Assembly: GCA_003223115.1 (NCBI GenBank) | Contig: QHXW01000025.1 | Coordinates: forward strand, 1-57,969 | DNA length: 57,969 bases | Origin: Acidobacteriota bacterium | GTDB taxonomy: Bacteria; Acidobacteriota; Terriglobia; Bryobacterales; Bryobacteraceae | Direction of reading: 5' to 3' | Part shown: positions 9,385 through 18,863 of the stretch, in pieces | How the letters are laid out: each line of letters starts with the position of its first letter | How positions within the stretch are numbered: the stretch's first letter is position 1 | Made by a program: the position numbers and the translations under genes | The notes under the pieces: generated by a model | What the model saw: only the letters and a program-made list of their open reading frames with translations | Database searches by the model: none | What the model was told of the DNA's origin: nothing

Positions 9385-11541
9385 GTGCGCTTCGCCTGCT
9401 TGCTTCTAAGCGTCTGCCTGGTTTGCCCGAGGGTGGACGCTCAGGAAAAACTGCAGCAGGCCTACCAAGCGGCTCAACAGCTATTTCTGAAGGGTGACGA
9501 CACGCAGGCGCGCGCGGCCTTTTCCGCGCTGCTTGCCGAAACATTTCGCGAGCGCGCTGCTATTTATCGCAGCGGAGGCTCCTGGCTCCGCGTGCGCGAC
9601 GACCTTCAGTCGGCGCTGGATCTGGAGCCACTGCAGGCCGAGACGCGTTTCGAACTGGCTTACGCACTGTTTCGATTAGAGAGCTGGCCGCAAGCCGCGC
9701 AGCAGCTCGAGCCGCTGGTCCGGGAAAAACCCAATGAGGCGCGGTTTCACGGATTGCTGGGCAGAGCATATCTCTCGATGGGTAAGCCGGCCGCCGCCCG
9801 CCAGCAACTAGCCGCTGCGTTGCGGCTCGAACCGGATAACGTGCTCACGGCCTACACGCTGGCTCTGGCCGCACTTTCGGAGAAGGATCGGATAGCCGCG
9901 GCGCGCGTGTTCTCCGATCTCGAAAAACGCCAGAATTCCCCATCACGATTCCACGTGCTGGTTGGCCGCGCGTACCTCGACGCCGGATTCCAGCAGGAAG
10001 CTCAACAAGAGCTCACCGAATGCCTCAAGCAAGACCCGAAGGCGAGGTTCGCACGCTATCTGCTTGCACTTTCCTACGTGCGCGAACTCGAAGAAGGCGG
10101 CATCACGGCGGCCAAGAAGGAGCTGGCGCACGAGGTGGAACTTTTCCCCGAAGAGTTTGCCGCGCACTATCTTTTGGGATTGCTCGTTGAGCACGAGCGC
10201 CGCTGGGACGACGCTGCCCGCCAATTTGAGCAGTCGACGCAACTTGCGCTTACGGAGCCGGACCCATGGTTTCACCTGGGGGCCGTTTATCTCAAACTGG
10301 GCCGCGCGTGCGACGCGGCACACGCGCTTGAACGGTCTCTCAAGCTTGCGCCCGAAGGAAGTCCCGCACGCTACCGGCTGAACCGCTCGCATTATCTTTT
10401 GAGCCAGGCGTATAAAGCGCTCGGTGATACGAAGGCTGCGGCGCGGGAAGCCCAGGCGGCACGTGAAGCTAGTGTGGCTTCGACTGGTCAGGATCGCCGG
10501 CTGCTCGAGGAATTGAGCACCGCCTCCGTGCCGGAAATCACAGTGAGCTGGCAGGACGTCACTAAGACTGTTCCGCTCACTCCCTCGGAAAAGGAGTTGC
10601 TCTCGGTGTTCGCAGACGTTCTGTTGAACACACGCAACTATCTGGGCCTGATTGCTGGGCGTCAGCATCGTTTCGCCGACGCTGCCAAGGACTTTGCATC
10701 AGTGCGATCGACGCAGCCGAACTTTCCGCATGCCGATTTTAACCTCGGTCTGGCGCTATTCCAGCAGGGCGAGTATGCGCAAGCGCTCGAGCCGTTGGAA
10801 CGCGCCGCGGGGAAAATGGCGCCGGCCGCTTTAACGAAGATCCTCGGGCTCGTCTATTTTCAGAACAAGCAGTACGAGAAGGCCGTGACACAACTGGAGC
10901 AGGCGCGCAAATCACATTCCGATGACCCTCAGGTGCTGATGGCGCTGGGCACGTCGCTCGTGCGGCTGGGCCGCAAGGAGGAGGCCCGTCGTAGCTTTGA
11001 AGATCTGCTGAAATCTCAACCCGATACTGCGCCGCTGCACATTCTATGGGGCGAGGCGTATGCCGAACAGAGTCAGCCTCGGCAAGCGGAACAAGAATTC
11101 CAGCGCGCCCTGGAACTCGATCCCCAGGCATCTTCGGCTCACTTCGACCTGGGCAAGCTGTATCTCAAAAAGGGGCAAATGGATCAAGCGGGGCTGGAGT
11201 TTCGCGCGGAGCTTCAGTCGCATCCGGGCGATACACGATCTCAATATCATCTGGCGTTCGTGCTTCTCAGCCAGCAACGAACCGCCGAGGCGATTCCGTT
11301 GCTGCGACAGGTGATTGCGTCGAAGCCCGACTACGCCGAAGCGCGCTACAGCCTGGGAAAGGCTCTGCTGCAGCGGGGCGAGACGGCGGCAGCCATTGAA
11401 CAACTGGAGGCCTCAGTCAAACTCGATGCGTCAAAGTCGTATAGCCACTATCAACTGGGCCGCGCCTATATTCAGGCCGGCAGGCGTGAAGAGGCACAGC
11501 GCGAATTTGCCCTGTCCCAGAAAACGAAACAACCGCACTAA
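9385..11541 (+). CDS. exported tetratricopeptide-repeat protein
   Basis: A 718-residue protein starting with GTG one base after the receptor stop. Residues 1-20 form a signal peptide (FACLLLSVCLVCPRVDAQ). Almost all of the rest is TPR helices, with repeated signatures such as AHYLLGLLVEHERRWDDAA, ADFNLGLALFQQGEYAQAL and AHFDLGKLYLKKGQMDQA. No catalytic domain is visible. TPR arrays bind proteins, so it probably scaffolds a periplasmic assembly for the receptor or the ASPIC/PLP proteins beside it. The next gene starts 11 bases downstream, in the same operon. The substrate or partner cannot be read from the sequence. Confidence 0.88.
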   Translation: MRFACLLLSVCLVCPRVDAQEKLQQAYQAAQQLFLKGDDTQARAAFSALLAETFRERAAIYRSGGSWLRVRDDLQSALDLEPLQAETRFELAYALFRLESWPQAAQQLEPLVREKPNEARFHGLLGRAYLSMGKPAAARQQLAAALRLEPDNVLTAYTLALAALSEKDRIAAARVFSDLEKRQNSPSRFHVLVGRAYLDAGFQQEAQQELTECLKQDPKARFARYLLALSYVRELEEGGITAAKKELAHEVELFPEEFAAHYLLGLLVEHERRWDDAARQFEQSTQLALTEPDPWFHLGAVYLKLGRACDAAHALERSLKLAPEGSPARYRLNRSHYLLSQAYKALGDTKAAAREAQAAREASVASTGQDRRLLEELSTASVPEITVSWQDVTKTVPLTPSEKELLSVFADVLLNTRNYLGLIAGRQHRFADAAKDFASVRSTQPNFPHADFNLGLALFQQGEYAQALEPLERAAGKMAPAALTKILGLVYFQNKQYEKAVTQLEQARKSHSDDPQVLMALGTSLVRLGRKEEARRSFEDLLKSQPDTAPLHILWGEAYAEQSQPRQAEQEFQRALELDPQASSAHFDLGKLYLKKGQMDQAGLEFRAELQSHPGDTRSQYHLAFVLLSQQRTAEAIPLLRQVIASKPDYAEARYSLGKALLQRGETAAAIEQLEASVKLDASKSYSHYQLGRAYIQAGRREEAQREFALSQKTKQPH

Positions 11542-11552
11542 GATAGGGAGTT

Positions 11553-12833
11553 ATGGAACTCGTCAACTTGTTCGACCGCCGTCAAATTCTGAAATGGGCC
11601 GGCGCCGCACCTCTCATCGGTTACATCGCCACGCAGGAGCTTGCCGAAAAAGCTTGGGGCGCGGTGGCCAAATCCGCCAAGGACAACATCTATGCGCGGA
11701 TCGGTGTGCGGCCGTTTATCAATGGCCGCGGGACGTGGACCTATCTGAGCGGCTCGCTCGAGCTTCCCGAAGTCAAAGCCGCCAAGCAGCAAGCCGCGGC
11801 GCATTTCGTCGACATCATCGAGTTGCAGCATGCCGTGGGCCGGCGTCTGGCTGAACTTACCGGCGCTGAGTCCGGAATGATCACCTCCGGCGCAGCAGGA
11901 GCCATGGCGTCGGCAACTGCCGCATGTATCGCCGGAAGGGATCCGGCCAGGATATGGCAGCTTCCCGACACCACCGGATTGAAGCACGAAGTCATCATGC
12001 ATGGCGGGCGAAGCCTTTTCGACAGCGCCATTCGGCTGGCTGGTGGAAAGTTGGTGGTGGCGAAGACCGATGACGAGGTGCGCCCGGCGATCAACGACAA
12101 CACGGCCATGATTTATACCACTACACTTGGCGCGCGTCTGGAGAAGATCATCGCGGTCGCCAAAGATGCCAAAGTGCCGCTGCTGCTGGACGACGCCGCC
12201 GGCATTCCACCCATCGACAACATGAAGCTGTATGCCAAAATGGGGGCTGATCTCTACACCTTCAGCGGAGGTAAAGGCCTGTGCGGTCCGCAGTGCTCGG
12301 GAGTGCTGTTGGGCCGCAAAGATTTGCTTGAGGCTGCCATCTTGAATACCAGCCCGTACGAAGGCGCCGTGTGCCGGCCCATGAAGGTCGGCAAAGAGGA
12401 AATCATGGGCTGCCTGACGGCCATCGAAACCTGGATGAAGATAGATCAGAACGCGCTGGACCGCCAGTGGAACGAACGAGTGGAGAGAATCCGGAAACTG
12501 GTGGACACGGTACAGGGCGTCAAAACCGACGTCTTCACGCCGAAGGATGGCAACCGGTATCCGACGCTGGTCATTGGCTGGGACGAGGAGTCGTGGGGCT
12601 TTACTGTGGCGGAGTGCGACAAACTGTTGCGCGACGGCGAGCCGCGTATTGAAGTGCTGACTTCGGCAAACCCCAGCGCCGTGGAGCAAGAAGATAATAA
12701 CCCGAAAGCACTCAAGCGTCGCGACCGCATCGAGATCGTTTCAATGACGCTGCAGCCTGGCGAAGAACTCGTCGTCGGTAAGCGGCTGCGCGAAATCCTG
12801 AGCAAGGCAAAGAAAGGCGCCAAGGCAGCTTGA
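11553..12833 (+). CDS. SelA-like PLP-dependent enzyme with Tat-like leader
   Basis: A 426-residue fold-type I PLP protein of the SelA/DgaE superfamily. The cofactor lysine lies in YTFSGGKGLCGPQ (near residue 240) and the aspartate pairing with the PLP pyridine in PLLLDDAAGIPP. The N-terminus, DRRQILKWAGAAPLIGY, resembles a twin-arginine signal, so export with bound cofactor is possible. No selB, selC-type tRNA or selD is in the window, so a role in selenocysteine-tRNA formation is unlikely. Relatives act on amino-sugar acids such as glucosaminate-6-phosphate. It follows the TPR gene closely (11 bases) and faces a GntR regulator. The reaction is unknown. Confidence 0.75.
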   Translation: MELVNLFDRRQILKWAGAAPLIGYIATQELAEKAWGAVAKSAKDNIYARIGVRPFINGRGTWTYLSGSLELPEVKAAKQQAAAHFVDIIELQHAVGRRLAELTGAESGMITSGAAGAMASATAACIAGRDPARIWQLPDTTGLKHEVIMHGGRSLFDSAIRLAGGKLVVAKTDDEVRPAINDNTAMIYTTTLGARLEKIIAVAKDAKVPLLLDDAAGIPPIDNMKLYAKMGADLYTFSGGKGLCGPQCSGVLLGRKDLLEAAILNTSPYEGAVCRPMKVGKEEIMGCLTAIETWMKIDQNALDRQWNERVERIRKLVDTVQGVKTDVFTPKDGNRYPTLVIGWDEESWGFTVAECDKLLRDGEPRIEVLTSANPSAVEQEDNNPKALKRRDRIEIVSMTLQPGEELVVGKRLREILSKAKKGAKAA

Positions 12834-12853
12834 AAGATTGCTGACAGAGCTGT

Positions 12854-13600
12854 TTATGGGAGATCGCGGGGCGAAGAGGCATTCTGCGCAGCCACAGCAT
12901 CGAGTTCGAGGCCTGTGGCATCGAGTGGCTTGCCAAAAACATGAGCCTGCGTCATCGAATACCACCGGTCCAGCGCAAACATGGAAGCGCGGCGTGCGCC
13001 CTCCGGATTTCTCGCTTTTAACGCTTCCAAAATGGGCAGATGGACGTCGGCGTCCTTGATCAGGTCCAACGTGTTTTGGGCCACGATACGGATCGCTGTG
13101 AAGGCAAACAATGGGAATACCACGCGCTTCAAAGCGGTTTGCAGGTAGTCGTTCGCGGTGATTTGCCAGGCTGCTTCATGCCAGGAATAATCGACGCGAA
13201 CAAAACGCCGCCGATCGTTTGCGCGTGCTGCCTCGAGCATCTCCTCGTACAGTTGCTCGAGTTTTGCAATTTGCTCGGGTGTGGCCGCCAGAGCAGCCTG
13301 CTCGAATGCAAACCCTTCCAGAATACGGCGCACATCATAAATCTTTCGCACGTCAGCAGCGCTCAACTTGGTAACGTACGTCGCGGCATTGCGCCGCTTG
13401 GTGATGAACCCTTCCATCTCGAGCTCAATCAGGGCTTCACGTACGGCGGTGAGGCTGGCGCCCAATTCCGTGGCCAGCTTGCGTTCGATCAGCCGCTGCC
13501 CCTGCTGAACGGAGCCGCTCAGAATGGCCTCGCGGAGAGTTTCGGCAATACGGCCGCGTAAGCTGTAATTCGGCAAGCGCTCGAATGCGGGACTGGTCAT
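12854..13600 (-). CDS. GntR-family transcriptional regulator, FadR/FCD subfamily
   Basis: A 248-residue DNA-binding protein. Its N-terminal winged helix-turn-helix includes LREAILSGSVQQGQRLIE and LGASLTAVREALIELEMEG. Its C-terminal all-helical FCD ligand domain has the metal-binding Asp and His pattern (FVRVDYSWHEA). I chose the ATG at 13598-13600; a longer reading back to 13669 would add 23 non-conserved residues and cover the tandem repeat at 13605-13626. FCD regulators usually respond to small carboxylates or sugar acids and repress catabolic genes. It converges with the SelA-like gene 20 bp away, so that operon is a candidate target. Confidence 0.85.
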   Translation of the reverse strand: MTSPAFERLPNYSLRGRIAETLREAILSGSVQQGQRLIERKLATELGASLTAVREALIELEMEGFITKRRNAATYVTKLSAADVRKIYDVRRILEGFAFEQAALAATPEQIAKLEQLYEEMLEAARANDRRRFVRVDYSWHEAAWQITANDYLQTALKRVVFPLFAFTAIRIVAQNTLDLIKDADVHLPILEALKARNPEGARRASMFALDRWYSMTQAHVFGKPLDATGLELDAVAAQNASSPRDLP

Positions 13601-13604
13601 CGCG

Positions 13605-13626
13605 TCGATTATATGTCGATTATATG
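13605..13626. repeat. tandem 11-bp direct repeat upstream of the GntR gene
   Basis: TCGATTATATG occurs twice back to back (13605-13615 and 13616-13626), a few bases upstream of the GntR start codon. It is AT-rich in a GC-rich region and could be an autoregulatory operator or part of the promoter. The evidence is the repeat itself only. Confidence 0.45.
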
Positions 13627-13673
13627 ATGATCGCAGGGAAGGGAGGCTGGGATCGTAAAGCTCAGGCAACCGG

Positions 13674-15350
13674 CTATGCCGAGCTCAGTTCAATCAGCCT
13701 CTCGGCATGTTTCAGGGCTTCTGAAGTGATTTTTTCTCCCGAGAGCATCCGGCCGATCTCGCGCGTTCGGGCTATGCCATCGAGTTCTTCAACTGTCGCA
13801 ATTGTGCGGCCCTTGAGCCCTCGTTTCTGAACCAGGTAATGGTGGTCCGCAAAACAGGCGATTTGCGCCAGATGAGTGACGCAGAGCACTTGGCTCGCCG
13901 CCGCGAGTTTTTTCAAACGGCGGCCCACGCCTTCTGCCACACCGCCGCCGATGCCCGCGTCGACTTCGTCGAAAACCATGGTCCTCAGAGGTCCCCCGCG
14001 GCGCGTGGGCGCTGACAGGCAGGTCTTGAGCGCCAGCGCGATGCGCGATATTTCTCCGCCGGAGGCGACTTTGTCGAGCGGCCTCGGTTCTTCGCCGAGG
14101 TTCGGTGAGATCAGAAATTCGACGCTGTCCAATCCTGACTCGGAAAGCGTGGCCGGCTGGATGACGATCTTGAACCTGGCGCGCTCCATGGCCAGGGCGG
14201 CCAGCTCTCGCTCCACGTGCTTTTCTAGTTTGCGGGCCGCCTCAGTGCGCCGGTCCGTCAGCTTCCGGGCAAGGGCCTGATAGCGCTCAGCAAGCTTGCT
14301 CTGGTCGCGGCGCAAGGCCACGACGCGCTCGCCGGCATTCTCGACGGCTTCAATATCCCGCGTGACCTGCTCTAGAAAGGTCAGAATTTCGTCGATAGTC
14401 GAACCGTATTTGCGTTTCAGCTTTTCGATGCCGGCTAGCCGCGATTCCAGTTCCTCCAGGCGTCCCGGATTAGGCTCGAGGCGAGCGAGATAGTCGCGCA
14501 GATCGTAAGACGCATCGTTCAGCGCGATCTCAGCGGGTTTCAGTATTTCACGGACCACGGCCAGAGCTGGATCGATGCGCGCAAGCTCTTCGAGCTTTTT
14601 GGCGGCGAGCTTCGTGAGCGCGACAGCGGATTCAGGAGAATCATAAAGCGCCGCATATGCCGCGCCCGCGGTCTCCATGATCCGGCCCAGGTTCTGGAGC
14701 ACACGACGCTCGTTCTCGAGCGCCACGTCTTCACCCTGCTGTAGCCGCACGCTCTCGATTTCGCGCCTTTGGAACTGCCACAGATCCAGCATGCGAAGCT
14801 TTTCCTGCTCTCCACGCTCGATCTCGGCAAGTTCCAAATCGACGACGCGCCAATGCCGGTGCGCCTGCCCCACTTCGTCAAGTAGCTCCTGGGCGCCGGA
14901 AAAAACATCCAGCATTTCACGCTGTGAATCGTGGGAGAACAGAAGCTGCTGATCGTGCTGTCCGTGAATGTCGCCGAGGTGAGGCGCGAGCTCGCGTAAC
15001 AGAGCAACGGTCGCCGGACGATTCGCGACAAATGCTCGCGACTTGCCGCCCGCCAGGACTTCGCGCTCGATCAGCAGTTCACCGTCCTCCGGCTCGAGGC
15101 CAGCCGGCTCGAGGACCGACCGAATCGCGGCGCTGCCACGCACGTCGAAGATGCCGCCAATATGCGCGCGTTCCTCGCCAGACCGGATCATGTCGGCTGT
15201 AGCACGGCCGCCGAGCAGCAGTCCGAGCGCATCGACGACAATCGATTTGCCGCTGCCGGTCTCACCGGTGAGCAAATTCAGACCCGCGTGGAAGCGCACC
15301 CGTAGACGGTCGATCACGGCATAGTTCTCGACCGTCAACTCCAGCAGCAT
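13674..15350 (-). CDS. recN: DNA repair protein RecN
   Basis: A 558-residue SMC-like ATPase for double-strand break repair. It has the Walker A motif GLNLLTGETGSGKSIVVDA near the N-terminus, a central coiled-coil region, the ABC signature KVASGGEISRIALALK, and Walker B MVFDEVDAGIGG followed by the HLAQIACFADHH segment. The ATG at 15348-15350 gives the canonical start MLLELTVENYAVID; 42 further upstream codons are non-conserved and ignored. The length matches the family (about 550). It is expected in the cytoplasm with the nucleoid. It is convergent to nothing and stands alone between the GntR gene and the tol operon. Confidence 0.95.
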   Translation of the reverse strand: MLLELTVENYAVIDRLRVRFHAGLNLLTGETGSGKSIVVDALGLLLGGRATADMIRSGEERAHIGGIFDVRGSAAIRSVLEPAGLEPEDGELLIEREVLAGGKSRAFVANRPATVALLRELAPHLGDIHGQHDQQLLFSHDSQREMLDVFSGAQELLDEVGQAHRHWRVVDLELAEIERGEQEKLRMLDLWQFQRREIESVRLQQGEDVALENERRVLQNLGRIMETAGAAYAALYDSPESAVALTKLAAKKLEELARIDPALAVVREILKPAEIALNDASYDLRDYLARLEPNPGRLEELESRLAGIEKLKRKYGSTIDEILTFLEQVTRDIEAVENAGERVVALRRDQSKLAERYQALARKLTDRRTEAARKLEKHVERELAALAMERARFKIVIQPATLSESGLDSVEFLISPNLGEEPRPLDKVASGGEISRIALALKTCLSAPTRRGGPLRTMVFDEVDAGIGGGVAEGVGRRLKKLAAASQVLCVTHLAQIACFADHHYLVQKRGLKGRTIATVEELDGIARTREIGRMLSGEKITSEALKHAERLIELSSA

Positions 15351-15531
15351 CGAGCCGATTATACGAGAGTGGCGGAGCATTCGCGCGTAGCCAGGGCTAT
15401 GAAAATTAGTCCCAGGCGCGCGGCGTGATACGCGCATGCGCACCGGTCCGGACGCGCCATTGCAGATCCAAAACATTTTTGAAAGATTCTGTTCTTTTTG
15501 ATCCTCAACTTTCGCGTCGATTGCGGCTCTT

Positions 15532-16245
15532 ATGCTAGATTTGAGTCAAGGAGACCGATTGACATTTTCAGCGGTTACTGCGCTCGTGCTGCAAGTGAAT
15601 CTCTGGGAGATGGTCAGCCGCTCGACTCCCCTCAACATCGCCGTCCTCCTGATTTTATTGGGGTTTTCGATCTTTTCCTGGACCATTATCTTCGCCAAAT
15701 GGAGCACCTTCCGGAGGGCGCGCCGTGCTGATACCCGTTTTTTGCGCGCATTCAGAAAAGCTAACGCCCTGGATGCGGTGATGGTAGCGAGCGAGCAGTT
15801 CCGTCCCGCGCCGCTGGTGGTGGTTTTCGATTTCGGCTACGAGGAGGTGAGCCGGCAGGTGAAGTCGCGGGGGCGCGTGATCAACAAAGTTTCGCTCGAG
15901 CGCTCGTTGCAGCTCGGCACGAGCGAGGAACTGTCGAAACTCGAGCGCAACATGGGCTGGCTCGCAACCACGGCCTCAGTGAGCCCGTTCATCGGCCTGT
16001 TTGGCACTGTGCTGGGAATTATCCGGTCCTTTCAGGAACTCGGCCAGCAGGGGAGCTCGAGCCTGCGCGCGGTGGGCCCGGGTATCTCAGAGGCCCTGAT
16101 CGCCACGGCGGTGGGCTTGGCCGCGGCCATTCCCGCAGCCATTTTCTATAACCACTTCGGGAACATCATTAAAGAGATGGGTGCTCGCATGGATGACTTC
16201 TCGCTCGAGTTCCTCAATCTCACCGAGCGGAGTTACGGAGAGTAA
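15532..16245 (+). CDS. tolQ: TolQ/ExbB-type proton channel subunit
   Basis: A 237-residue inner-membrane protein of the MotA/TolQ/ExbB family and first gene of a tol-pal operon. Three membrane spans are visible: near residues 30-50 (IAVLLILLGFSIFSWTIIFA), 145-165 (ASVSPFIGLFGTVLGIIRSF) and 180-205 (LIATAVGLAAAIPAAIFYNH). TolQ and TolR use the proton gradient to drive TolA and keep the outer membrane attached and invaginating at division. The next start codon lies four bases after its stop. The complete downstream set tolR, tolA/tonB, tolB, pal and cpoB favours Tol over Exb. Confidence 0.92.
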   Translation: MLDLSQGDRLTFSAVTALVLQVNLWEMVSRSTPLNIAVLLILLGFSIFSWTIIFAKWSTFRRARRADTRFLRAFRKANALDAVMVASEQFRPAPLVVVFDFGYEEVSRQVKSRGRVINKVSLERSLQLGTSEELSKLERNMGWLATTASVSPFIGLFGTVLGIIRSFQELGQQGSSSLRAVGPGISEALIATAVGLAAAIPAAIFYNHFGNIIKEMGARMDDFSLEFLNLTERSYGE

Positions 16246-16248
16246 TCC

Positions 16249-16692
16249 ATGGCCATCACCGTCAATGGAGGCAATCCCAGCGGCCGGCGGCGTTTTCACG
16301 GCTCGCCCGCGCTCTCGGAGATTAACGTCACACCGTTCGTGGACGTCGTTCTAGTATTGCTCATCATTTTTATGATGACGGCGCACGTGATGGAATTCGG
16401 CATTCAGGTTGAAGTGCCCAAGGTGAAGCAGGTTTCCGACAGCGCCAAAGATCTGCCGGTGGTCAATGTTACCCGCGACGGCGAACTATATCTGAATGAT
16501 AAGCCGGTAAACATCAATGACCTCGGTTCGATCCTAAAGGCCAAGTATCACGATCAGTCGGCTTATCTGCGTGCGGACAAGGGCGCTACCTGGGACCCCA
16601 TCGCGAAAGTTATGAGCGCCCTCAAGGACGCCAAGATTACAGTGAATGTTGTGACCCAGCCCGAGGATTCAGCGGACAGAAAAAGACGCTAA
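16249..16692 (+). CDS. tolR: TolR/ExbD biopolymer transport protein
   Basis: A 147-residue protein with one membrane span, FVDVVLVLLIIFMMTAHVM, that carries the conserved protonatable aspartate, and a C-terminal periplasmic ExbD domain (GELYLNDKPVNINDL). It works with TolQ as the proton-driven motor. Its TAA shares the A with the ATG of the following gene, which indicates coupled translation. Confidence 0.93.
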   Translation: MAITVNGGNPSGRRRFHGSPALSEINVTPFVDVVLVLLIIFMMTAHVMEFGIQVEVPKVKQVSDSAKDLPVVNVTRDGELYLNDKPVNINDLGSILKAKYHDQSAYLRADKGATWDPIAKVMSALKDAKITVNVVTQPEDSADRKRR

Positions 16693-17483
16693 TGACCTCG
16701 CACATCGACATCCTGGAGCAGCCTGAATCGCTGGGGAAGCCGTTCGTCGGCTCCCTCGTATTGCACGTGTCCGTGTTTGCCTCCGTAGTGCTTTTTTCCT
16801 GGATCAGCATCCAGGGACGCGAACACTGGGGCGATCTGAACCCCGGCGGCGGATCGGCCATGGTCGTGAACGTAGTGGGGCAGGTCCCGCTGCCTTCACG
16901 CGGCGGCAGCGTAAACCCGGTCGCGAATGACACCAAATCGGAGATCCCGGAGCCGAAGCCCGAAAAGGTCGAGAAGGCCAAGGTGAGCGAGCCCGAACCG
17001 GACGCCATTCCGATCAAGAGCCGAAACGCGCCCAAGAGACCTTCGCGCACGGAGGCGAGCACCAACAAGTACCGCGAGAAACAGATCGACCGTCCCAACC
17101 AGCTTTACAGTCCCACAGGCCAGGCGCTGGTGACTCCCATGGTCGGCCAAATGGGTGCTGGAGGCGTTAACGTGGGGCCCGGTTCGCCGTTCGGTAACCG
17201 GTTTGGATATTACGTTGACCTGCTTCGCCAGCGCGTGGCCCAGAAGTGGCGTACAGGAGATGTCGACCCTCGGATCCGCACGGCGCCTGCCGCCATCGTC
17301 AGCTTCTGGATCCGGCGGGATGGCTCGGTTCATGACGTGCGGCTGACCCAGTCGAGCGGCAACCTGGCTCTGGACCTGTCTGCGCAGCGCGCCATCGCCG
17401 ATGCAGCCCCGCTTCCTCCGCTGCCTCAGGGTTATGAAAGAAACGAAGCTTCGATTGAGTTCTGGTTCGAATTGAAACGATGA
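16692..17483 (+). CDS. TolA/TonB-like energy transducer
   Basis: A 263-residue protein with one N-terminal membrane span (SLVLHVSVFASVVLFSWI) and a Pro/Glu/Lys-rich periplasmic spacer (PEPKPEKVEKAKVSEPEP). The C-terminal domain is of the TonB family (IVSFWIRRDGSVHDVRLTQS). In the tol operon position it should act as TolA, linking the TolQR motor to TolB/Pal. The C-terminal domain looks more like TonB than enteric TolA, so it could also serve the receptors encoded nearby. It overlaps the next gene by four bases (ATGA). Confidence 0.85.
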   Translation: MTSHIDILEQPESLGKPFVGSLVLHVSVFASVVLFSWISIQGREHWGDLNPGGGSAMVVNVVGQVPLPSRGGSVNPVANDTKSEIPEPKPEKVEKAKVSEPEPDAIPIKSRNAPKRPSRTEASTNKYREKQIDRPNQLYSPTGQALVTPMVGQMGAGGVNVGPGSPFGNRFGYYVDLLRQRVAQKWRTGDVDPRIRTAPAAIVSFWIRRDGSVHDVRLTQSSGNLALDLSAQRAIADAAPLPPLPQGYERNEASIEFWFELKR

Positions 17484-18826
17484 AGAAATTTTATCTCTCT
17501 ATCGCCCTCCTCAGCGCTTTGGCGGCGCTGGTCGCCCAGGAACCCTCCGTCATCATCAAGATCACCCGTGGAGATATGCCGAAAATTGCGGTGCCCGATT
17601 TTCGCGGAACCGGAGGCGCGGAAACCCAGATGGGCGCCTTTAACGACACCCTGTTCCGCGATCTGCAAAATTCGGGACTGTTCGACATGGTCGCCAAGAG
17701 CATGTACCCGCTCCAGGTACCCCAGCGTCCCGAAGATTTCCGCCAGCCATCGCGCGCCGGTGCGTCTTCGGGAGGACTATGGCTGAGCGACTGGGCCTCA
17801 CCGCCGGTTCAAACCAATTACCTCACCATCGGGTATACAGCGGTGCAGAACGGAACCCTGGTGCTCTACGGGTGGCTGCTGGATGTTTCCCAGCCCAACC
17901 TGGCCAACGCGCAGATCCTAGGCAAACGCTACTTCGGCTCGGTTGATGAAACAGGCGCGCGCAAAGTCGCCCACGAATTTGCGGCAGATATTTTGCAACA
18001 CTTCGGCGGAAAGTCTCTATTCGGCACCAAGATTTATTTCGTTTCCGATCGCACGGGCAATAAAGAAATCTGGTCCATGGATCCAGATGGCTCGAACCAG
18101 AAGCGTCTTACGTCCTTTAACTCAATTTCCATCATGCCGGCCGTCTCTCCGGACGGAACAAAGTTAGCTTTCACTAGCTATGTTCGAGGTAATCCTGCTA
18201 TATATATAATTTCGACAGATACTGGACGGCGGCTGTATTTCTATAACCAGGTTGCGTCGATGAACGCAACGCCGGATTTCACGCCCGATGGCCAGCACAT
18301 TCTGTACTCGTCGACGGCCAGCGGCTACGCCCAGATCTACATCGCGGATTTGGATGGAAAGAACTTAAGGCGAATATCCTCGTCTCGCGCTATCGAGGTG
18401 GAGCCAAAAGTGAACCCGAAAACCGGGAACGAAGTGGTTTTTGTTTCCGGCCGTTCTGGCCCGCAACAAATCTTCAAAATGAATGTGGACGGGATGGGCG
18501 TGGAGAGGCTCACAAACGGGGAAGGGGAAGCATCGAATCCCTCCTGGCATCCTGATGGCCAGATCATCGCGTACTCGTGGACGCGCGGGTATGCAACGGG
18601 AAATTTCAACATTTTTCTGATGGACGTTGCCACCCGCCATTTTGATCAGCTCACTCATGGCGAAGGCCGTAATGAGAACCCAAGCTGGGCGCCCGATGGC
18701 CGTCACCTGGTATTCATGTCCAACCGCGGCGGAGTTTCACAGATTTATACGATGCTTGCGGATGGAAGTAACGTTCACCAGTTGACGACGCAGGGCCGGA
18801 ACCAGACGCCCGTTTGGAGCCGATGA
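17480..18826 (+). CDS. tolB: Tol-Pal system beta-propeller protein TolB
   Basis: A 448-residue periplasmic protein. The signal peptide is near residues 1-20 (FYLSIALLSALAALVAQ). An N-terminal TolB domain (KIAVPDFRGTGG) is followed by a C-terminal propeller of PD40/WD40-like repeats. Typical repeat units are WSMDPDGSNQKRLTSF, SPDGTKLAFTSYVRGNPAIY and WAPDGRHLVFMSNRGG. It binds Pal and is released by energised TolA. It overlaps the TolA/TonB gene by four bases. Confidence 0.94.
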   Translation: MKKFYLSIALLSALAALVAQEPSVIIKITRGDMPKIAVPDFRGTGGAETQMGAFNDTLFRDLQNSGLFDMVAKSMYPLQVPQRPEDFRQPSRAGASSGGLWLSDWASPPVQTNYLTIGYTAVQNGTLVLYGWLLDVSQPNLANAQILGKRYFGSVDETGARKVAHEFAADILQHFGGKSLFGTKIYFVSDRTGNKEIWSMDPDGSNQKRLTSFNSISIMPAVSPDGTKLAFTSYVRGNPAIYIISTDTGRRLYFYNQVASMNATPDFTPDGQHILYSSTASGYAQIYIADLDGKNLRRISSSRAIEVEPKVNPKTGNEVVFVSGRSGPQQIFKMNVDGMGVERLTNGEGEASNPSWHPDGQIIAYSWTRGYATGNFNIFLMDVATRHFDQLTHGEGRNENPSWAPDGRHLVFMSNRGGVSQIYTMLADGSNVHQLTTQGRNQTPVWSR

Positions 18827-18863
18827 ACGGAACGGTTCGTGTTCAAAAATTCAGGAGGCAGAG

